Assembly: GCF_009711345.1 (NCBI RefSeq) | Contig: NZ_SMMA01000063.1 | Coordinates: 206,790-256,442 of the forward strand | Origin: Pseudovibrio flavus | Lineage (GTDB): Bacteria > Pseudomonadota > Alphaproteobacteria > Rhizobiales > Stappiaceae | Length of the DNA stretch: 49,653 nucleotides | Direction: 5' to 3' | In this document: positions 42,107-49,653 of the stretch, piece after piece | Position numbering within the stretch: position 1 is the first letter of the stretch | Layout of the letters: every line of letters begins with the position of its first letter | The notes under the pieces: generated by a model | Database searches by the model: none | What the model saw: the letters and a program-made list of their open reading frames with translations, nothing else | Told to the model about the DNA's origin: nothing | Program-made: the position numbers and the translations under genes

Positions 42107-42138
42107 GCGCCCGCTTCCGATTAATGGGGAAGGGGCGC
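42107..42138 (-). promoter_or_regulatory. Stem-loop between dctP and dctQ, copy 2
   Basis: GCGCCCGCTTCC (42107-42118) pairs with GGAAGGGGCGC (42128-42138) with one bulged base. The A-run at 42102-42106 would be a T-run after the hairpin in the operon direction, so this one could attenuate transcription as well as protect dctP mRNA. Confidence 0.65.
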
Positions 42139-42157
42139 CCTTTGGTTTCTCTTTGTT

Positions 42158-43162
42158 TTATTGAACAGAGTTGATCGCGTTCTGGAATGCCGAAACGATC
42201 TCTGGGCCTACGCGAGTTGCCCACTCATCAAATGCAGGTTTGGTCGCTGCACGGAAAGCCTGAAGCTCTTCTGCAGTTGGCTCGTAAACTTCCATGCCTT
42301 TTTCGCGCAGGAAGTCGATGCCCTCAGCCGTTGCCTGACGAGAGATTTCACGCTGATACTGCATGGATTCTTCAGCAGCTTCACGGAAGAGTGCTTTGCC
42401 AGCATCGTCCAGCTTGTCCCACTTAGCTTTGGAGATGCCAAGGAAGATCGCGTCGTATGAGTAGTGCCATGCAGTCAGGTACTTCTGCATTTCGAAGACC
42501 TGCTGAGGAATGATAACCGCGCCGATCGGGTTTTCCTGACCATCAACCACGCCCTGCTGCAGAGCTGTCAGAGTTTCTGACCACTGCATCTGCTGAGGGT
42601 TCGCGCCAAGTGCGTTCATCACGTCGATATACATTGGGCCGGCGACGCGCAGGTTTAGGCCTTTAAGGTCATCAGGTGACTTCACCGGGCGGGTGTTGTT
42701 TGTCAGCTCGCGGAAGCCGTTTTCACCCCAAGCCAAAACCACGATGCCGCGCTCCAGCAAAATGTCGGAGAGCATATCAGCAGGGCCGTTCTGGGTGGTG
42801 GCGTCTACTTCATCGTAGTTGGAGTAGAGGTATGGCAGCGAGAAAACAGCCATCTCAGGAATCAGCGGGGTAACGTTGATCGCAGAAGTCAGAACAAAAT
42901 CGATAGCGCCACGGCCAACCATTTCAGGCTGACGCAATTGGTCGCCTCCGGTTAGCTGGGAGTTCGGGAAGATGCGAATTTTATAGTCGCCATCGGTTTT
43001 TTCTTTGAGAAGCTCTGCGAAGCGCTCGGCACCTTTGTGCCACGTGGTTGTGTCGCCCACGTTATGGGTCAGACGCATAGTGTCTGCCGCGGCCGCACCA
43101 ATCACGAATGTGCTTGCTACTACGGACGCCAGAACAGTGTTTCTAAATTTCTTGATATCCAA
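42158..43162 (-). CDS. dctP: TRAP transporter periplasmic binding protein DctP, copy 2
   Basis: Signal peptide DIKKFRNTVLASVVASTFVI...AAA-DT, followed by MRLTHNVGDTTTWHKGAERF, PNSQLTGGDQLRQPEMVGRG, the GLNLRVAGPMYIDVMNALGANPQQM ligand region and TALQQGVVDGQENPIG, the DctP pattern with its carboxylate-binding arginine. No ATG is available near the signal peptide. The frame runs to a TTG at 43180 with a GTG at 43177, but a GGGAG eight bases before the TTG at 43162 favours that start (334 residues). Imports an unknown organic acid with DctQM. Confidence 0.9.
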   Translation of the reverse strand: MDIKKFRNTVLASVVASTFVIGAAAADTMRLTHNVGDTTTWHKGAERFAELLKEKTDGDYKIRIFPNSQLTGGDQLRQPEMVGRGAIDFVLTSAINVTPLIPEMAVFSLPYLYSNYDEVDATTQNGPADMLSDILLERGIVVLAWGENGFRELTNNTRPVKSPDDLKGLNLRVAGPMYIDVMNALGANPQQMQWSETLTALQQGVVDGQENPIGAVIIPQQVFEMQKYLTAWHYSYDAIFLGISKAKWDKLDDAGKALFREAAEESMQYQREISRQATAEGIDFLREKGMEVYEPTAEELQAFRAATKPAFDEWATRVGPEIVSAFQNAINSVQ

Positions 43163-43368
43163 CTTACTTACTCCCACCAATCGTTGGCTTGGTGACTACT
43201 TTTCGTAGTCCGGCGCTGTTTTGGCCGCCCTATTGGTGAAAATAATGAATTAGATTGTCGGAGTTTTATATTTGAGTATTCCCTTACTTCTCCAATAGTG
43301 TCCTGAAAAAAACTCAACAACAATTAGAGGTTGGCAGTGTGCCGGTAGGGGAGTTGCCAGCAGAACGC

Positions 43369-43399
43369 AAAAAAGCCGAGCAGGCTGAACCTGCTCGGC
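43369..43399 (-). terminator. Terminator of katG
   Basis: GCCGAGCAGG (43375-43384) pairs perfectly with CCTGCTCGGC (43390-43399), loop CTGAA. The A-run at 43369-43374 becomes a T-run in the minus-strand transcript. Confidence 0.92.
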
Positions 43400-43410
43400 G
43401 TTGGCTGGAC

Positions 43411-45742
<2,332 letters not shown>

Positions 45743-46648
45743 ATGGCTAAGTTTTCCATGAAGCATCTACGTTACTTTGAGGCGCTTGCCCGACATGGTC
45801 ACTTCCGTAAAGCTGCCGAAGACTGTGCAATAACGCAACCAGCGCTTTCTATGCAGATTCGCGAGCTGGAAGGAATCGTCGGCGCGCCGCTGGTGGAGCG
45901 CAGCGCCAGACAAGTTCGCCTAACGGCACTTGGAGAGGACTTCGCCGAACGGGCAAGGGGCATTCTTCGCGCAGTTGACGAGCTTGACGACCTTGTGCGG
46001 TCTACTACCGTTTCGATGGTAGGGAAGCTTCGCCTTGGTATTATTCCGACCATCGCGCCTTATCTCCTGCCTCAGGTTATTCAAGCACTTTCGGCCAAAT
46101 TCCCGGGTATCGATTTGCGGCCGCGGGAAACGGTTACAAAGACGCTCATTGAAGACCTCATCGAATGCCGCATTGATATGGCAATTCTGGCACTACCGAT
46201 CTCCGAGCCGAGCTTGAGGGAGATTGAGCTTTTTAGAGAAGAGTTCGTACTGGTGCGACCGCTGCAGGATAGCGACAAGCCCATACCGAATTCAGAAAAG
46301 CTTCGGGAAATGAGGCTGCTTCTCTTGGAGGAGGGGCACTGTTTTCGTGATCAGGCCCTGTCGTTTTGCAGTATTGGCGATGAAGCACCCAGTGAGATGA
46401 TGGAGGGCAGTTCCCTGACAACTCTAGTACAGATGGTGGGCACGGGCATCGGCGTAACACTCATTCCGGAAATGGCTGTACCTATCGAAACCCGTTCCTC
46501 ATCCGTATCGGTCGCGCAGCTGGCAGAGCCCCGTCCATCGCGCACAGTGGGCTTGGTATGGCGAAAATCCTCACCCCTTGAAAAGCAGTTCATGCAAGTG
46601 GCAGAAGTGGTGAAAGAAGCAGGTCTTAGAAGACTGCAGGCTTCATAA
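45743..46648 (+). CDS. oxyR: LysR-family peroxide sensor OxyR
   Basis: 301 residues. LysR helix-turn-helix at the N-terminus (MKHLRYFEALARHGHFRKAA, TQPALSMQIRELE) and a periplasmic-binding-like sensing domain. The two redox cysteines that form a disulfide with peroxide are present at Cys200 and Cys209 in GHCFRDQALSFC, matching Cys199/Cys208 of E. coli. The adjacent divergent katG is its expected target. After it, 46649-46882 (234 bp) shows no gene, RNA or clear terminator. Confidence 0.95.
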   Translation: MAKFSMKHLRYFEALARHGHFRKAAEDCAITQPALSMQIRELEGIVGAPLVERSARQVRLTALGEDFAERARGILRAVDELDDLVRSTTVSMVGKLRLGIIPTIAPYLLPQVIQALSAKFPGIDLRPRETVTKTLIEDLIECRIDMAILALPISEPSLREIELFREEFVLVRPLQDSDKPIPNSEKLREMRLLLLEEGHCFRDQALSFCSIGDEAPSEMMEGSSLTTLVQMVGTGIGVTLIPEMAVPIETRSSSVSVAQLAEPRPSRTVGLVWRKSSPLEKQFMQVAEVVKEAGLRRLQAS

Positions 46649-46882
46649 GCGGAACTCATTTATATTCGCTTGATTAGACGGTGGTTTGCGCCGCTAGCAT
46701 CGCTCAGGCAGTGTCCCGGTGCGAGTAGAACCAGGAGCGGGTGAAGCGGGCATAAAATGGCTATTCGAAGAACTCGACGTGCTAGGTTGCAGCGGCTTTA
46801 TGTGTGCAGCGTAGGCATCACTCTGCCCAAATGCGGTGAAGGTTTTGAAGGAAAGCGTACCTTCCTCCGGCCTTACTCTTAC

Positions 46883-47596
46883 TCAGATTTGAAGGGAGAG
46901 TTCACGGAAGCGGTGTTCACTGCCTTTTAGGTGCTCGCGCATAGCTTCGCGGGCTTTTTCTGGCTGCTGCAGTGTAATCGCATCAATTATCTGCTTGTGC
47001 TCTTCAATAAGCTGTTCTGTCCGATTGAGTTTGATTGCTACGCGGCCAGAGAAGCGAATTTGTTCAAATTTCTCCGATGACTTGTCTGTCATGAACTGAA
47101 GAAACTCCGCATAGAAGCGGTTATTTGTAGCTTCTGCTATGCGAAGATGCATTTCGAAGTCCAGAGCGCCGGTATTCTCGCCTGTCTCGAGGGAGCTTTT
47201 CCATGCTTGAAAGGCTTCACGGATCGCCGCATCTTGCGCAGGAGATCTGCGAACCGCAGCAAGGCCGGATGCTTCAATCTCAATACCCAAGCGCAGTTCA
47301 AACAGCTCCAGAATTTCAGCGACGGTCTCGAACTTGTGGTCGAATAGGCCTCTGGATTGCTCCCCATTTTGGGGAGACGTCACGAAGGCGCCAACCCCGT
47401 GCTTAATCTCCAAAAGACCTTCTGCGCTTAACTGGGCCAACGCTTCGCGAACAACGGTGCGGCTAACGCCGAGCATAGAAATAAGATCTTTCTCCTTGGG
47501 AAGCTTGGTGCCCACCTCATACTCATTGGCTTCAATTCGAGCACGAAGATCCAGCTTAACTTTCTCCGTAAGTGTCTGCTTCTTCTCTTGAGCCAT
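46883..47596 (-). CDS. GntR-family regulator, FCD/FadR-like subfamily
   Basis: 237 residues. Winged helix: GTKLPKEKDLISMLGVSRTV, REALAQLSAEGLLEIKHGVGAFV. The FCD domain has FELRLGIEIEASGLAA, FEMHLRIAEATNNRFYAEFL and EEHKQIIDAI, with the Asp/His positions that bind metal in FCD proteins (the Asp before FEMHLRIA, the His in EEHKQI, and a later His in the terminal helix). The LPKEKDL feature groups it with the FadR/PdhR-like branch. It is divergent from a 2-hydroxyacid dehydrogenase gene and is likely its regulator; the 308-bp gap holds repeated AT-rich elements. Confidence 0.88.
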   Translation of the reverse strand: MAQEKKQTLTEKVKLDLRARIEANEYEVGTKLPKEKDLISMLGVSRTVVREALAQLSAEGLLEIKHGVGAFVTSPQNGEQSRGLFDHKFETVAEILELFELRLGIEIEASGLAAVRRSPAQDAAIREAFQAWKSSLETGENTGALDFEMHLRIAEATNNRFYAEFLQFMTDKSSEKFEQIRFSGRVAIKLNRTEQLIEEHKQIIDAITLQQPEKAREAMREHLKGSEHRFRELSLQI

Positions 47597-47904
47597 TTGT
47601 ATGATCTTCTCGCTACGACTGTTCGTTTTGTTGGGGTAATTTGATCAGATACACCCTTGGTCGCCAAAACGAAATCCAGTTTATCCTTTAGGGCTTGAAT
47701 TGCACTGGTATTTAATTGCGCCTGCCCTCTAAAAGATACTATATCTAAGATAATCTCCTAATACAATAATATTCCTTTTAAGATAATATCACTAAAGAAG
47801 GTCGTCGCTGGCAGATAGCGTACAGCTTCGAATGCAGGTTCTATTTTGGTGGTCGCCGTGTTGTTGAATGGGCTTCCACTCTACTCAGTTGAAATGGTTA
47901 GTCT
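47597..47904. promoter_or_regulatory. 308-bp divergent control region with 33-bp-spaced direct repeat
   Basis: No gene. TAAGATAATCTC at 47746-47757 and TAAGATAATATC at 47779-47790 match at 11 of 12 positions and are 33 bp apart, close to three helical turns. A third AAGATA (47733-47738) lies just before. These may be regulator-binding sites for the adjacent GntR or promoter-associated repeats. Confidence 0.5.
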
Positions 47905-48873
47905 ATGAAGAAACTTGTTGTATACGGTGGGTTAGAAAGCACCGCCACCGCATTGCTGCAGGAGCGCAGCGACATCCAGAGCGTCTATGTTCAGCAGTTT
48001 GATCTTGAAACGCTTGCCAAGGAAATTGCGGACGCTCAAGCGCTGGTTCTGCGCTATTTGCCGTTTCCCAATGAGGTACTATCTCAAGGCAAGAACTTGA
48101 AGATCATCGCTCGTACAGGTGTGGGCTGCGATAACATTGACGTAGCGGCGGCAACAGAAGCGGGCGTTCCGGTAATCGTTACCGGAAACGTTACATCGCG
48201 TGCTGTAGCTGAACATGCTCTTACCCTACTGCTCAGCGCTGCCAAGCAGATCAAAAGCTACGATGCAGCGGTGCGGGTGCATAATTTCAATCACCGTGAA
48301 GCGATTGATTCAATGGAGCTGGATGGGCGCGATATGCTCATCGTCGGTTTTGGCCGAATTGGCGGCAGAATGGCAGAGCTCTGCACTGCACTTGGCATGA
48401 AAGTTACAGTTTACGATCCATTTGTCGATGCTGCTCATGTCGAAAAAGCAGGTTACATCTTGGAGCGAGATTTGGATAACGCACTTTCAAATGCAGATGC
48501 CTTGAGTATTCATGCGCCGAAGGGGCCTGAGGATGGATACCTCCTCTCTGGCGAAAGGATTCAGAAACTAAAACCAGGCGCCATTATAATTAATACTGCT
48601 CGCGGTGCATTGATTGATGAGAAGGCGCTCGATGAAGCAATCCGTGAAGGTCATGTTTTTGCAGCTGGCGTTGATGTATATTCTTCCGAGCCACCGAAAT
48701 CCGACAATCCTTTGCTTGAGAACGAGCGGATGATTTTGACGCCGCATTGCGCAGCGCAGACAAAGCAGGCGATGGCGAGAATGTGCTATGGCGCTACCAT
48801 TAATGCATTGAACTACCTTGATGGCTGTCATGATGCGAGCTTGATCGTTAATCCTAAGGCGCTTGAAGCTTGA
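47905..48873 (+). CDS. D-isomer-specific 2-hydroxyacid dehydrogenase (phosphoglycerate dehydrogenase-like)
   Basis: 322 residues. Substrate domain, then NAD domain with GFGRIGG at 148-154. Catalytic Arg233 (TARGALID), Glu262 (SSEPP) and His281 (TPHCAAQT) are all present. An acidic residue at the end of the second strand (VYDPF) favours NAD(H). It lacks the regulatory ACT domain of full SerA proteins, so a glyoxylate/hydroxypyruvate-reductase or other 2-hydroxyacid role is more likely than serine synthesis. Faces a glycerate 2-kinase gene tail-to-tail; hydroxypyruvate to D-glycerate to 2-phosphoglycerate would link the two. Upstream Shine-Dalgarno is weak. Confidence 0.9.
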   Translation: MKKLVVYGGLESTATALLQERSDIQSVYVQQFDLETLAKEIADAQALVLRYLPFPNEVLSQGKNLKIIARTGVGCDNIDVAAATEAGVPVIVTGNVTSRAVAEHALTLLLSAAKQIKSYDAAVRVHNFNHREAIDSMELDGRDMLIVGFGRIGGRMAELCTALGMKVTVYDPFVDAAHVEKAGYILERDLDNALSNADALSIHAPKGPEDGYLLSGERIQKLKPGAIIINTARGALIDEKALDEAIREGHVFAAGVDVYSSEPPKSDNPLLENERMILTPHCAAQTKQAMARMCYGATINALNYLDGCHDASLIVNPKALEA

Positions 48874-48954
48874 GTAAGAGATCAATCGTCGCTCTATCGA
48901 TCAATATCCCTTCCTTGAGTTTTTTGAATAGATAGCGCTTTCCTTGCGATTGAT

Positions 48955-48981
48955 GCCCGCCACATTTGTGGCGGGCTTTTT
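48955..48981 (+). terminator. Terminator of the 2-hydroxyacid dehydrogenase gene
   Basis: GCCCGCCAC pairs perfectly with GTGGCGGGC around an ATTT loop, followed by TTTTT. A textbook plus-strand intrinsic terminator. Confidence 0.95.
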
Positions 48982-48987
48982 CTTGCG

Positions 48988-49020
48988 AAAAAACAAACCC
49001 AGCGCAAAGGCTGGGTTTGT
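48988..49020 (-). terminator. Terminator of the glycerate 2-kinase gene
   Basis: ACAAACCCAGC (48993-49003) pairs perfectly with GCTGGGTTTGT (49010-49020); the A-run 48988-48993 is the T-run of the minus-strand transcript. Each converging gene thus has its own terminator. Confidence 0.92.
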
Positions 49021-49040
49021 TCAGTAGGTTTCCTGAGTGG

Positions 49041-49653
49041 TTAAGCTATCAGAATTGCTCTGAAGTCGTTGACGTTTGTGCGGGTAGGACCGGTAATCAC
49101 GCTATCGCCAATGGCTTCAAAGAAGCCATGTCCGTCGTTGTTGGTCAGCGCTTCACGCGGGTTGATGCCCTTGTCCCAAGCGCGAGCAAGCGTGGTTGGA
49201 TCGCAGTATGCGCCAGCAATCTCTTCAATGCCGTCGACACCGTCAGTATCGCTTGCAAGCGCGTAAACGCCTTTTTGTCCATCAAGGGCAACAGCGAGAG
49301 AAAGCAGGAATTCCACATTGCGGCCGCCGCGGCCATTGCCCTTCAGCGTTACAGTGGTCTCACCGCCGGAAAGCAGAACACATGGAGCCTTGAACGGCTG
49401 GCCGTATTTCTCAACCTGACGGGCCATACCTGCCATAACAACGCCAACGTCAGAGGCTTCGCCTTCAATACTGTCACCCAGAATGTAAGCTGGAATGCCC
49501 TCGGCTTCACAGAGCTTTGCGGCTGCTTCTAGAGCCAACTGAGGTGCTGCAACCATATGGGTTTCAATATTGACGCCTTTGAGTGAGAACGGCCGACTTG
49601 CCTGAGAAGCGCAATCTTCCAATACTTCGCGGGCACCACCCTCAAAGCCACTC
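49041..49653 (-). CDS. Glycerate 2-kinase / MOFRL-family protein, C-terminal part (cut by window edge)
   Basis: About 204 codons are visible; the frame continues off the right edge (reading SGFEGGAREV at the border), so the N-terminus is missing. The MOFRL domain of glycerate 2-kinase (GckA/TtuD type) is clear: APCVLLSGGETTVTLKGNGRGGRN, then FLLSLAVAL, ALASDTDGVDG, and the end GPTRTNVNDFRAILI. These enzymes phosphorylate D-glycerate to 2-phosphoglycerate; older annotations call them hydroxypyruvate reductase TtuD. It converges with the 2-hydroxyacid dehydrogenase gene. Confidence 0.9.
   Translation of the reverse strand, partial: SGFEGGAREVLEDCASQASRPFSLKGVNIETHMVAAPQLALEAAAKLCEAEGIPAYILGDSIEGEASDVGVVMAGMARQVEKYGQPFKAPCVLLSGGETTVTLKGNGRGGRNVEFLLSLAVALDGQKGVYALASDTDGVDGIEEIAGAYCDPTTLARAWDKGINPREALTNNDGHGFFEAIGDSVITGPTRTNVNDFRAILIA

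Noticed and set aside
46649-46882. Possible tRNA or small RNA in the gap after oxyR
   Set aside because: No cloverleaf, no strong terminator and no promoter-like pair could be made out; left as unassigned DNA.

Overview
The window looks like chromosomal DNA of a metabolically versatile, probably marine, alphaproteobacterium. This rests on the many solute importers (tripartite tricarboxylate, two TRAP, two ABC), an Omp25/Omp31-type outer membrane protein, the OxyR/KatG pair and moderate base composition. A Pseudovibrio/Stappiaceae-like host is my guess from overall gene style; no database search was done. No rRNA, tRNA, CRISPR array, insertion sequence, phage or conjugation gene was seen. Genes are dense, with tail-to-tail terminators and head-to-head regulated promoters.

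Layout. (1) 1-3.6 kb: tail of an RraA-like gene, then tcuAB (tricarballylate oxidation) divergent from a GntR/FCD regulator, with a 28-nt palindrome between them. (2) 3.6-14.3 kb: a dipeptide/oligopeptide-type ABC importer (dppABCDF order) translationally coupled to an M32 carboxypeptidase. It is divergent from a YtrA-like GntR regulator followed by a creatininase-family hydrolase, a ketopantoate-reductase-like enzyme and an SDR dehydrogenase. (3) 14.4-19.6 kb: one 1711-residue surface protein, a string of Ig-like domains ending in a beta-barrel. (4) 19.7-26.2 kb: tctCBA importer divergent from a ROK regulator, an EEP-family phosphoesterase and a 2H/DUF1868-like phosphoesterase. (5) 26.2-32.8 kb: a TRAP importer flanked by two mandelate racemase/muconate lactonizing-type enzymes, plus a GntR/FCD regulator; probably sugar-acid catabolism. 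(6) 32.8-39.5 kb: a carbohydrate-type ABC importer with a second EEP phosphoesterase, divergent from a second ROK regulator. (7) 39.6-43.2 kb: a small outer membrane barrel protein and a second TRAP importer. (8) 43.4-46.6 kb: katG divergent from oxyR. (9) 46.9-49.7 kb: a GntR/FCD regulator divergent from a 2-hydroxyacid dehydrogenase, then the 3' part of a glycerate 2-kinase.

How it works together. Most blocks share one plan: periplasmic binding protein, membrane components, one to three enzymes, and a divergent local regulator. In all five importer operons a stem-loop lies directly after the binding-protein gene, which would let binding protein be made in excess of the membrane subunits. 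The most unusual items are the twin ROK/EEP modules, which share a 13-nt palindrome (TTARTTTGAYTAA) in their divergent promoters and belong to the same non-canonical ROK subtype; the Ig-repeat autotransporter-like giant; and the peptide importer/carboxypeptidase/creatininase-family locus. Functions are assigned from motifs read by eye, and substrates of all importers remain unknown.
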